Source: Streptomyces sp. NBC_00459 (GTDB lineage Bacteria; Actinomycetota; Actinomycetes; Streptomycetales; Streptomycetaceae). From it: DNA of 64,000 nucleotides. The notes below the pieces were generated by a model. It was given only the letters and a program-made list of their open reading frames with translations, had not been told where the DNA came from and made no database searches. The translations under genes and the position numbers were made by a program. Positions within the stretch are counted from its first letter, which is position 1. Each line of letters begins with the position of its first letter. The stretch covers positions 3,534,001 to 3,598,000 of the forward strand of contig NZ_CP107903.1 in NCBI RefSeq assembly GCF_036013955.1, read 5' to 3'. Shown here one piece after another: positions 56,869 to 64,000 of this stretch.

Positions 56869-58251
56869 TCAGCCGGCCCCCGTGATCTGCACCGTCCACG
56901 CTCCCGAGGGCGTACGGCCCTCCACCTCGACGCGGACGTTCTCGCCGGGCACCGTGAAGCTCTCACCGAGGGCGACGGGCGCGTCCGCGAGTGGCGGATA
57001 GACGGAGTCCTCCCAGCAGGCCTCGGTACGCGGATGGGCGTCGACCACCTCGACCGGGCCACCACCCGACTCGGCCCCGCCGTGCACCCGGTAGACGAGC
57101 ACACCCTGCGTACAGGTCGCATTGTCGTTGCCCGCCGTCCCCCGCGCCTCGAAGGCGAGCGCCCGGTCGGCCCCGGTCCGCACGACGGCCAGCTTCACCC
57201 CGTCCCCCTGCCCGAAGACCGGCGCACCCGCCCCCGCACCCCCGCCCCCGCCGAACGCATCCGCATCCGCATCCGCATCCGCATCCGTACGGGCGTACGC
57301 AGTCGTAGCCGGATGCGCCCCCAGTGACTCCAGGGTCAGCCGGGTCGATCCTCTGCCGCGGACGCACACCACTTGGCGCGGTTCCAGCCACCCGAGTTTC
57401 CACTTGTGCCAGGCGAACAGGTCCGGCGCCAGACCGAACTGGCTGCCCATCAGGTCCCAGTCGCCGACATACGTGTCCCAGTCGCCCTTTCCGTCCACGG
57501 GCCGGTGGTAGAGATCGGGCAGGTCGAAGACATGACCCGTCTCGTGGGCGAGGACGAGCCGGTCCGGCGGGTGTTTCTCGAAGACGGTGACGACCCGGCG
57601 GATGTCCGTGCCGTCGGCACGCAGCGGGACGTCCAGGTTGACGACCTTCGTCGCGTCGGAGTCGACGCCGGGCGCGTCCGGGTCGGCCACGAAGTACACG
57701 ATGTCGTAGCGCGAGAAGTCGATGTCACGGTCGGCGGCGGCGAGCGCGTCGCGCAGATAGGCGGCCCGGTGGGCGGCGCTCCAGTCCCGCTGTATGGCGT
57801 ACGAGGTGGACGGCCTCGGCATCCGGATCCAGTTCCGGAGCGGGTGCGGGCGCAGTGTGAACCTGCCGTACGAGGCACGGGCGAAGAAGTCGCTGGTGGC
57901 GGGGAAGTGGTCGGCGGCCAGTTCGGCGGGGGTGGTCCGCGGGCGCGCGTCCGGGAAGGAGAGGAACACCATCACGGCGTCGAGGGCGCGGGACGGGCGC
58001 GGATAGGCGGCGTTCCAGGTGTCCAGGCCCTCCGAGTGGTGGGCTTCGGTGCGCTGGAGGGCGCAGGACTGTGCCGAGAAGGGTTCGGCGACCGAGGGGC
58101 CCGCGATGAGGGAGGTGGCGGCCAGGGCCGTCATGGTGGTGAGAACGGCGGCCGTGCTGCGCAGATGGGGGCGCGCTCCGGCGCACGCGAGCCCCTTGAA
58201 TCCCGTCAGGGCGTCACGGGTGAGCCCCTTGAGGGGAAGCTGACGCGGCAC
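56869..58251 (-). CDS. Secreted M6-like zinc metalloprotease
   Basis: A 460-residue preprotein starting at GTG 58251 with GGAGG 6 bases upstream. A basic N-terminus and hydrophobic core AAVLTTMTALAATSLIAGPS (about 34-53) form a signal. The catalytic region reads RLVLAHETGHVFDLPDLYHR, with the zinc site HETGH at 236-240 and a third ligand in the following Asp/His-rich stretch (WDLMGSQFG, metzincin-type Met-turn). The C-terminal part contains a slippage-prone Asp-Ala run and ends in a beta-rich domain (VRVEVEGRTPSGAWTVQITG). It resembles the immune-inhibitor-A (M6) family, which degrades host or matrix proteins. It is convergent with tRNA-Lys and divergent from cdgA. Confidence 0.85.
   Translation of the reverse strand: MPRQLPLKGLTRDALTGFKGLACAGARPHLRSTAAVLTTMTALAATSLIAGPSVAEPFSAQSCALQRTEAHHSEGLDTWNAAYPRPSRALDAVMVFLSFPDARPRTTPAELAADHFPATSDFFARASYGRFTLRPHPLRNWIRMPRPSTSYAIQRDWSAAHRAAYLRDALAAADRDIDFSRYDIVYFVADPDAPGVDSDATKVVNLDVPLRADGTDIRRVVTVFEKHPPDRLVLAHETGHVFDLPDLYHRPVDGKGDWDTYVGDWDLMGSQFGLAPDLFAWHKWKLGWLEPRQVVCVRGRGSTRLTLESLGAHPATTAYARTDADADADADAFGGGGGAGAGAPVFGQGDGVKLAVVRTGADRALAFEARGTAGNDNATCTQGVLVYRVHGGAESGGGPVEVVDAHPRTEACWEDSVYPPLADAPVALGESFTVPGENVRVEVEGRTPSGAWTVQITGAG
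57256..57285 (-). repeat. Five tandem copies of a hexamer (Asp-Ala codons)
   Basis: CGCATC repeats five times on the plus strand; on the minus strand the units encode alternating Asp and Ala (DADADADADA) in the protease linker. Changes by one unit keep the frame. Confidence 0.92.
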
Positions 58252-58699
58252 GCAGACCTCCGGATGCGGTTGGGGGACACCGCAACCCAGCCTGTGTGAT
58301 CTTGCGTTTGTATGCCCTGTTTGTCTGCACCAGAAGGGTGATTGAGGGGTGATCAGGCGGATGACCAGGGACGATCGAGGGCGCTCCGGTAAACGGCCAA
58401 GCATGCGAGGGCTCACCCTTCGTGGAGCGACACCCCGAAACACTCACGGAACGTCACAACCGATCGAGGGCGAAGGAACCCGTCCAGGCGCGGGCAGAAA
58501 CGATCTGTCAAAACCGCCGGTCGTTCATGGACACTGGACAGTGGCTGGAAGGGCCTGGGACCAGCCTCTATGATCGGCACACTTTCCTGGCACTTCCCTG
58601 ACACTTTCCTGCACGGACAAGGCCAGGGCGGCGGTTTGCCGCCCGGTCGGCCGCCCGACGGGATCCACATCAAGACCGAGTGCACTGCGGGAGCGAGCG
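58252..58699. other. Divergent promoter region between the protease gene and cdgA
   Basis: 448 bases without a gene. Two BldD-like elements lie at 58412-58426 and 58443-58457, 31 bases apart (about three helical turns), each matching 7 of 9 consensus positions as I recall them. A CACTG-GA-CAGTG inverted repeat is at 58532-58543. Confidence 0.5.
58412..58457. promoter_or_regulatory. Two candidate BldD sites upstream of cdgA
   Basis: CTCACCCTTCGTGGA (58412-58426) and CTCACGGAACGTCAC (58443-58457) each match 7 of 9 fixed positions of nTnACnCWGnGTnAn. cdgA is a reported BldD target in S. coelicolor, which makes weak matches here worth noting. Confidence 0.4.
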
Positions 58700-60631
58700 G
58701 TGAGCGGAACGTCCCAAGGGCCGGCGCCCTCGGTAGATCTCATCCGGCCGGCCGTCACAGAGAGTAACTCCGGCACGTCTACTACGTCCCCTACCTCGTC
58801 CATGTCGTCTTCCCATGCGACCACCGGTACGGCTCTGCTGCGCGGCGCGTTCGCGGCTGCACCACTGGCGATGGCCGTGGTGGACCGCGAGGGCCTGGTC
58901 GTCGCGGCGAACGAGTCCCTGGGCGCACTGCTGGGCATCGACCCGGAAGTGCTGGCCGGGAAGGTGGCCGCCGATCTGGTGGACCTCGCGTCCGACACGC
59001 GCGCCTGGCACTCGTACCGCGAGGTGTTGCGTGGCCGGCAGGCACGGCTGCGCTGTACACGCCGTCTCAAGCACCCGGACGGGCACTCCCTCTGGGCCCA
59101 GGTCACGTTCACACCGCTGCCGACGGAGACGGCGGAGGAGGCGCACGGTTCGAAGGAGGTTCAGGGATACGGGGGCCAGGGCGTTCTGCTGTCCGTGGCC
59201 GACATCAGCGCGCGCCGTGAACTCCAGGCGCGGCTGCGGCACTTGCAGATGCATGATCCGGTGACCCGGCTGCCCAACCGCACGCTGTTCTTCGAGCGGC
59301 TCTCGGCGGCGCTGGAGGCGGAGTCGTACGAGCAGAGCGGGACCGGCCGGATCGGCCTGTGCTACCTGGACCTCGACGGTTTCAAGGCCATCAACGACAC
59401 CCTCGGCCACCGCGTCGGTGACCGGCTGCTCGCCGCCGTGGCCGAACGCCTCACGCGCTGTGCGGAGGAGGCGGGCCTGGCCCGCAGGAATCCGGGCGCC
59501 GTCGCCCCGCTGGTGGCGAGACTGGGCGGCGACGAGTTCGCGCTGCTGATCGAGGACTCGACAGGCACCGACCAACTCGCCGACCTGGCCGAGTCGGTGC
59601 TGAAAGCCCTCCAGCTCCCCTTCGACCTCGCCGGTCAGCGGATGTCCGTCTCCGCCTCCATCGGCGTCGTCGAACGGCACGCGGCGGGCACGACTCCCAC
59701 GGGTCTGATGCAGGCCGCGGACACGACGCTGTACTGGGCGAAGGCCGACGGGAAGTCCCGGTGGACGCTCTTCGACCCCGAGCGCAACGCCCACCGTATG
59801 ACCCGCCAGGCCCTGTCCTCCATGCTCCGGCCGGCCATCGAGCGGGGCGAATTCGCCCTGGACTACCAGCCGTTGGTGGGTATGGCGGACGGCCGAGTGC
59901 ACGGCGTCGAGGCGTTGGTGCGCTGGCATCACCCCCAGTTCGGCACATTGACGCCGAACCGGTTCATCGGACTGGCCGAGGAGGACGGCTCGATCGTGCA
60001 GCTGGGGCGCTGGGTCCTCGCCACCGCCTGCCGCCAGGCCCGCCGCTGGCAGCTGGAACGCCCGGACGAGCCACCGATCTTCGTGAGCGTGAACGTCGCC
60101 GTACGTCAGGTCTGGGACTCGGATCTGGTGGCGGACGTGGCGGAGATCCTCGCGGAGACCGGCCTGCCGGCGCAGCTGTTGCAGCTGGAGCTGACGGAGT
60201 CGGCGGTCATGGGCTCCGCCGGCCGGCCACTTCAGGCACTCCAGGCGCTCAGCGACATGGGTGTGGGCATCGCGATCGACGACTTCGGCACGGGGTACTC
60301 GAACCTGGCCTACCTCAGCCGGCTGCCGGTGTCAGTACTGAAACTGGACGGTTCTTTCGTGCGGGGGTTCCAGTACGAGGGTGAGGGCGTCGCGCCGAAC
60401 CCGGCCGACGAGATCGTCGTCGAGGCGATGATCCAACTTGCGCACCGGCTGGGGCTGACGGTCACCGCCGAGTGCGTGGAGACGGCGGCCCAGGCCGAGC
60501 GCCTGCGCCGTATCGGGTGCGACACGGGGCAGGGGTGGCTCTATTCGCGGCCGGTGGGGGCGGATCGGATCTCTTTGCTGATGGGGGGACTGGTTGCTGC
60601 CCGTCGAGGAGTGCACACGAGGCCGGAGTAG
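58700..60631 (+). CDS. cdgA: PAS-GGDEF-EAL c-di-GMP enzyme CdgA
   Basis: A 643-residue protein. A Ser/Thr-rich leader (1-45) precedes a PAS domain at about 46-165 (AAPLAMAVVDREGLVVAANE). The GGDEF domain, about 175-345, has the active motif GGDEF intact at 276-280 (LVARLGGDEFALLIEDS). The EAL domain, about 360-620, keeps EAL at 404-406 (VHGVEALVRWHHPQFGTLTP), LQLELTESAVMGS and DDFGTGYSNLAYLSRLPVSV. Both making and breaking c-di-GMP are thus possible. The domain order and locus match CdgA (SCO2817 in my memory), a BldD-regulated developmental enzyme. Start GTG 58700 has GGGAG 6 bases upstream. No clear RxxD inhibition site precedes GGDEF. Product flux feeds BldD and is cleared partly by orn. 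Confidence 0.92.
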   Translation: MSGTSQGPAPSVDLIRPAVTESNSGTSTTSPTSSMSSSHATTGTALLRGAFAAAPLAMAVVDREGLVVAANESLGALLGIDPEVLAGKVAADLVDLASDTRAWHSYREVLRGRQARLRCTRRLKHPDGHSLWAQVTFTPLPTETAEEAHGSKEVQGYGGQGVLLSVADISARRELQARLRHLQMHDPVTRLPNRTLFFERLSAALEAESYEQSGTGRIGLCYLDLDGFKAINDTLGHRVGDRLLAAVAERLTRCAEEAGLARRNPGAVAPLVARLGGDEFALLIEDSTGTDQLADLAESVLKALQLPFDLAGQRMSVSASIGVVERHAAGTTPTGLMQAADTTLYWAKADGKSRWTLFDPERNAHRMTRQALSSMLRPAIERGEFALDYQPLVGMADGRVHGVEALVRWHHPQFGTLTPNRFIGLAEEDGSIVQLGRWVLATACRQARRWQLERPDEPPIFVSVNVAVRQVWDSDLVADVAEILAETGLPAQLLQLELTESAVMGSAGRPLQALQALSDMGVGIAIDDFGTGYSNLAYLSRLPVSVLKLDGSFVRGFQYEGEGVAPNPADEIVVEAMIQLAHRLGLTVTAECVETAAQAERLRRIGCDTGQGWLYSRPVGADRISLLMGGLVAARRGVHTRPE

Positions 60632-60712
60632 CTCGATCGGGTGATCGTCCCGCTTGCGTCCCCGGCGTCGAGAACGCCGGGGACCTGGGGTACCCCCTCT
60701 GGAGGCGCTCCG

Positions 60713-61825
60713 TCAGTCCGTGTCGGCGCGGGTGGGCAATCCGTAGGCGTCTGCGACGAGTTCGTACGAGCGCAGGCGCAGGTCGCCCCGGTGCGCGTGG
60801 GAGACGAGCATCAACTCGTCGGCTCCCGTGCGCTTTTGCAGGTCGTCCAGGCCCGTGCGGACCTCGTCGGCCGTGCCGTGGATGATGTTCGTCATCCAGG
60901 AACTGACGAACTCCCTCTCCATCGGGCTGAATTCGTAGGCCTCCGCCTCCTCCGGGGACGGGAACAGACCGGGGCGGCCGGAGCGCAGGCGGGCCATGTT
61001 GAGGCCCATCGCCAGGACCTGGCGGCGGGCCTCGTTCTCGTCGTCGGTGGCGAGGGCGGAGACGCCGATGAGGGCGTAGGGGGCGTCGAGGACGTCCGAG
61101 GGCTGGAAGGACTCGCGGTAGAGGTCCAGGGCCGGGACGGTGTTCTGCGCGGAGAAGTGGTGCGCGAAGGCGAAGGGGAGGCCCAGGACGCCGGCCAGAC
61201 GTGCGCTGAAGCCGGAGGAGCCGAGCAGCCAGACGGGCGGGCGGTGGGCGGACTGGACTCCGCCCGGGGACGTCGACTGGATCGGTCCGGGGATGGCGTG
61301 GATGCGGCGGTAGGGGTGGCCGTCGGGGAAGTCGTCGTCCAGGAAGCGGGTCAGCTCGGCGAGTTGCTGGGGGAAGTCGTCGGCGCCTTCGTTGAGGCGC
61401 TCCGTGCGGCGGAGGGCCGCTGCGGTGGCGCCGTCCGTGCCCGGGGCCCGGCCTAGGCCCAGGTCGATGCGGCCCGGTGCCATGGCTTCGAGGGTGCCGA
61501 ACTGTTCCGCGATGACCAGGGGGGCGTGGTTGGGGAGCATGACTCCGCCGGAGCCCAGCCGGATGCGCCGGGTGTGGGCGGCGAGGTGGGCGAGGATCAC
61601 GGCGGGCGAGGAGGAGGCCACGCCGGGCATGGAGTGGTGTTCGGCGACCCAGTAGCGGTGGAAGCCGCGGGATTCGGCGAGGCGGGAGAGGGCGACACTG
61701 GTCCGCAGGGCGTCGGTGGCGGTGTGGCCGGAGCCCACGGTGACCAGGTCGAGGACGGAGAGGGGGACGGGGGCGGTGCCCTGTGTCCTGCCTCGGATCT
61801 CGTCTGCCGTCGCGTCTGCGGTCAC
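60713..61825 (-). CDS. Luciferase-like flavin monooxygenase (LLM class)
   Basis: A 370-residue TIM-barrel protein starting at GTG 61825 behind GGAGG. PLSVLDLVTVGSGHTATDAL opens the fold. Conserved features are YWVAEHHSMPGVASSSPAVI, RIRLGSGGVMLPNHAPLVIA, IDLGLGRAPGTDG and PVWLLGSSGFSARLAGVLGL, a typical order for alkanal-monooxygenase-like, MsnO8-type LLM oxidoreductases that use reduced FMN or F420. Binding of flavin is supported; the substrate is unknown. It converges on cdgA from the right, with 81 bases between the two stops. It is divergent from the dehydrogenase gene at 62087. Confidence 0.85.
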   Translation of the reverse strand: MTADATADEIRGRTQGTAPVPLSVLDLVTVGSGHTATDALRTSVALSRLAESRGFHRYWVAEHHSMPGVASSSPAVILAHLAAHTRRIRLGSGGVMLPNHAPLVIAEQFGTLEAMAPGRIDLGLGRAPGTDGATAAALRRTERLNEGADDFPQQLAELTRFLDDDFPDGHPYRRIHAIPGPIQSTSPGGVQSAHRPPVWLLGSSGFSARLAGVLGLPFAFAHHFSAQNTVPALDLYRESFQPSDVLDAPYALIGVSALATDDENEARRQVLAMGLNMARLRSGRPGLFPSPEEAEAYEFSPMEREFVSSWMTNIIHGTADEVRTGLDDLQKRTGADELMLVSHAHRGDLRLRSYELVADAYGLPTRADTD

Positions 61826-62086
61826 GGTGGGTGCCTCCTGCTGCTGTTTCGGTGCCGTTCGCTGTCCTCCGGGCTACAACAGGAGGGTGGCTCCGTTTTA
61901 TTCCGGGGAGTCACTCGCTCCTGCCGCCCCTACCCGTCCCATCCTGGACCTGGGGGCGGCGGACCATGCACACGCCCGTGTTGACGAAGGTGGGCCCAGG
62001 TGCGAGCGTGGTCAATCCGCGCACGTCAGACGTCTCGACGCCCGTGAACCCAGCCATCCAGTCTCCTCGATCGGAAACGGCTCCCG

Positions 62087-63037
62087 ATGCCCGCGCTCCC
62101 CACGCTCCTCGTCCTGGACGCCGACCCGCCGCCCCGCCTCGGCCGGCTCACCGGACGGGCCCGGATCGTGCACGCCGACGAGACCACCCTCGCCGGGCAG
62201 CTCCCTTACGCCGACGTCCTGCTCGTCTGGGACTTCGCCTCGCACGCCGTGCGGGCTGCCTGGCCGGGCGAGGGGGCGCGTCCGCGCTGGGTGCACACCG
62301 CGAGTGCTGGGGTCGACCACTTGATGTGTCCCGAACTCGCCGCGTCGGACACCGTGGTGACCAACGCGCGCGGGATCTTCGACCAGCCGATCGCCGAGTA
62401 CGTCGGCGCCCTCGTCCTCGCCATGGCCAAGGACCTGCCGAGGACCCTGCACCTCCAGGAGCGGCGCGAGTGGCGGCAGCGGGAGTCGCAGCGGGTCGCC
62501 GGGACGAAGGCCTGTGTCGTCGGGTCAGGCCCCATCGGGCGGGCGATCGCCCGGTATCTGAAGGCACTTGGGGTGACCACGGCGATCGTCGGGCGCACCC
62601 CGCGTACCGGCATCCACGGGCCCGACGACCTCAACCGGCTGATGGCCCGGGCCGACTGGGTGATCGCCGCCGCTCCCCTCACCGCCGACACGCACCACAT
62701 GTTCGACACCCGCCGCTTCGGCGTCATGCAGCCCTCGGCGCGTTTCGTCAACGTCGGCCGGGGACAGCTCGTCGACGAGACCGCGCTCGCCGAGGCACTG
62801 TCGAAGCGGTGGATCGCGGGCGCCGCCCTCGATGTGTTCGAGCACGAGCCGCTCACGTCCGACAGCCCGCTGTGGGAGGTGCCCGGGCTGATCGTCTCCC
62901 CGCACATGAGCGGCGACACGGTGGGCTGGCGCGATGAACTCGGCGCGCAGTTCGTCGAGTTGTACGAGCGGTGGGACGCGGGCAACACGCTGACGAACGT
63001 CGTCGACAAACAGCGCGGATACGTACCGGGGCACTGA
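62087..63037 (+). CDS. D-2-hydroxyacid dehydrogenase
   Basis: A 316-residue NAD(P)-dependent dehydrogenase. The N-terminal flavodoxin-like half ends in VHTASAGVDHLMCPELAASD. The Rossmann domain reads ACVVGSGPIGRAIARYLKAL (GxGxxGxxxA), IVGRTPRTGIHG, then NVGRGQLVDETALAEALSKR with the catalytic Arg, LDVFEHEPL with catalytic Glu and SPHMSGDTVGW with catalytic His. This triad is complete. It reduces 2-oxoacids to D-2-hydroxyacids or the reverse; the substrate is not determined. It starts at ATG 62087 and is upstream of the EhuB-like gene by 121 bases, suggesting a link to ectoine or amino-acid metabolism, unproven. Confidence 0.9.
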   Translation: MPALPTLLVLDADPPPRLGRLTGRARIVHADETTLAGQLPYADVLLVWDFASHAVRAAWPGEGARPRWVHTASAGVDHLMCPELAASDTVVTNARGIFDQPIAEYVGALVLAMAKDLPRTLHLQERREWRQRESQRVAGTKACVVGSGPIGRAIARYLKALGVTTAIVGRTPRTGIHGPDDLNRLMARADWVIAAAPLTADTHHMFDTRRFGVMQPSARFVNVGRGQLVDETALAEALSKRWIAGAALDVFEHEPLTSDSPLWEVPGLIVSPHMSGDTVGWRDELGAQFVELYERWDAGNTLTNVVDKQRGYVPGH

Positions 63038-63158
63038 CCCGCCATCGGGATATCGACTGCCGTTCCTTGCCTTGCCTCGCCGCTCCGAGAATCCGCCGAA
63101 ACGTATTCCTCGCATTCCCCGGTGCATAACCCGTGCACTCCCGGGTAGCTGCGGGCCC

Positions 63159-64000
63159 ATGGCTCCATCGATTGCTCCGTCAATTACTCCATCAATCGCA
63201 TCACCGCCCGCACCACCGCCCACACCACCAGGTATCAGACGCCGGTCGCTGTTCGCGGGGGTGACGGCGCTCGGCACGCTCGGTGCGGTCGGTTCACTCG
63301 GCACCGGGTGCAGTCGGGTGTCCGCGGCCTCCGGCGTCGAAGGCGGTGACCTGCTCGAACGGCTTCGGGCGCAGGGCGTCGTACGTCTCGGGATCGCCGG
63401 TGAGATCCCGCAGGGATTCATCGACAGGGACGGCGAACTGACGGGTGAGGCGCCCGAATTGGCGCGGGTCATCTTCAAGCGGCTGGGGGTGGGCCGGGTC
63501 CAGCCCGTGCCCACCGAGTTCGGATCACTCATTCCGGGACTGAATTCCCAGCAGTTCGATGTCGTGGCCGCCGGGATGTACGTCAATCCGGAACGCTGCG
63601 AACAAGTGATCTTCGCCGATCCCGACTACCAGATGCTCGATTCCTTCATTGTCCGCAAGGGAAATCCCAAGGATCTTCACAATTATCGGGATGTTGTCGA
63701 GAAAAAGGCCAGACTCGCGACCGGAACCGGATATGCCGAGATCCAGTACGCGGTCGAGGCCGGCTACAAGGAGAGCGACCTGCTCATCGTGCCCGACCAG
63801 GTGGCCGGGCTGAACGCCGTCGAGGCCGGTCGCGTCGACGCTTTCGCCGGTACGGCGGTCACCGCCCGTCTGGTGGTGAAGAAGTCCGGCAAGGCGGAGG
63901 CCACCAAGGCCTTCGCCCCGCTCGTCGACGGCAAGCCGCATGTCGACGGGGGCGCCTTCGCGTTCCGGCTGCCCGAGACGAGGCTCCGGGACGCCTTCAA
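63159..64000 (+). CDS. ehuB: EhuB-like ectoine/amino-acid ABC solute-binding lipoprotein, 3' end missing
   Basis: A frame open to the right edge, 280 residues visible. The first 25 residues are a repetitive Ala-Pro-Ser-Ile and Pro-rich stretch (MAPSIAPSITPSIASPPAPP), unusual for this family. Then RRRSLFAGVTALGTLGAVGS with twin Arg at 27-29 and the lipobox LGTGC (Cys51) form a Tat-type lipoprotein signal. The binding domain reads VVRLGIAGEIPQGFIDRDGE, FGSLIPGLNSQQFDVVAAGM, MYVNPERCEQVIFADPDYQM and LATGTGYAEIQYAVEAGY, characteristic of EhuB, the ectoine/hydroxyectoine binder. EhuC, EhuD and EhuA would be expected beyond the edge. The start is uncertain because of the unusual leader. Confidence 0.85.
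   Translation, partial: MAPSIAPSITPSIASPPAPPPTPPGIRRRSLFAGVTALGTLGAVGSLGTGCSRVSAASGVEGGDLLERLRAQGVVRLGIAGEIPQGFIDRDGELTGEAPELARVIFKRLGVGRVQPVPTEFGSLIPGLNSQQFDVVAAGMYVNPERCEQVIFADPDYQMLDSFIVRKGNPKDLHNYRDVVEKKARLATGTGYAEIQYAVEAGYKESDLLIVPDQVAGLNAVEAGRVDAFAGTAVTARLVVKKSGKAEATKAFAPLVDGKPHVDGGAFAFRLPETRLRDAF

Noticed and set aside
58532..58543. CACTG-GA-CAGTG inverted repeat as the cdgA BldD box
   Set aside because: It matches only about 5 of 9 consensus positions; the two sites further upstream fit better.

Overview
The window is chromosomal DNA of a Streptomyces-type actinomycete. It has very high GC, GC-rich third codon positions, many GTG starts and tight operons. It also carries two genes tied to Streptomyces development: adpA with an internal TTA (bldA-dependent) codon, and the GGDEF/EAL gene cdgA. 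Gene order (agmatinase, branched-chain acyl-CoA genes, desEF-desABCD, glmS, adpA, orn, cebR-cebEFG-bglC, cdgA) matches, as far as I remember, the SCO2770-SCO2820 core region of S. coelicolor. No insertion sequence, prophage, CRISPR array or rRNA operon was seen.

Layout. 0-3 kb: 5' part of an agmatinase gene, a divergent PucR-type regulator and a conserved phosphatase-family protein. 3-11.8 kb: acyl-CoA metabolism. A thioesterase, an acyl-CoA dehydrogenase and a TetR regulator read leftward. A leucine/branched-chain operon reads rightward (methylcrotonyl-CoA carboxylase beta and alpha, HMG-CoA lyase, AcdH-type dehydrogenase). Two GTTAACG-type inverted repeats sit between the divergent units. 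11.7-16.3 kb: an accessory-looking block with a coupled heme oxygenase and polyprenyl synthetase pair, an Imm10-like immunity protein, an unrecognised 317-aa protein and a small membrane protein. 16.5-24.1 kb: the desferrioxamine locus, with an iron box before desE and a perfect one before desABCD. 24-28.3 kb: a sigma-like/zinc-finger/membrane/ricin-lectin fusion, a DUF4429-SHOCT protein and a Tat-exported purple-acid-phosphatase-like enzyme.

28.4-36 kb: glmS, an acetate-transporter-family protein, a universal stress protein, adpA with a long leader containing an 18-bp palindrome, oligoribonuclease orn, tRNA-His and a kinase-like protein. 36-43.1 kb: cello-oligosaccharide uptake and hydrolysis (cebR, cebEFG, bglC) with two CebR-type operators. 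43-50 kb: a two-component system, a secreted protein, a spermidine-synthase-like protein, an HTH-TPR regulator and a histidine phosphatase. 50-55.4 kb: a PAP2 protein followed by a three-gene unit. This unit encodes a RecB/Cas4-like nuclease with a Cys cluster, an unrecognised 543-aa protein and a superfamily 1 helicase. It is preceded by a promoter resembling the RecA-independent DNA-damage promoter. It is the best candidate here for an undescribed DNA-processing system.

55.5-64 kb: two small conserved proteins, the second overlapping tRNA-Lys; an M6-like secreted metalloprotease; cdgA; a luciferase-like monooxygenase; a D-2-hydroxyacid dehydrogenase; and the 5' part of an EhuB-like solute-binding protein. 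Several dispersed intergenic repeats (core GCGGGGAACTGCGCG) lie at gene 3' ends. Comparisons with other genomes are from memory; no database search was run.
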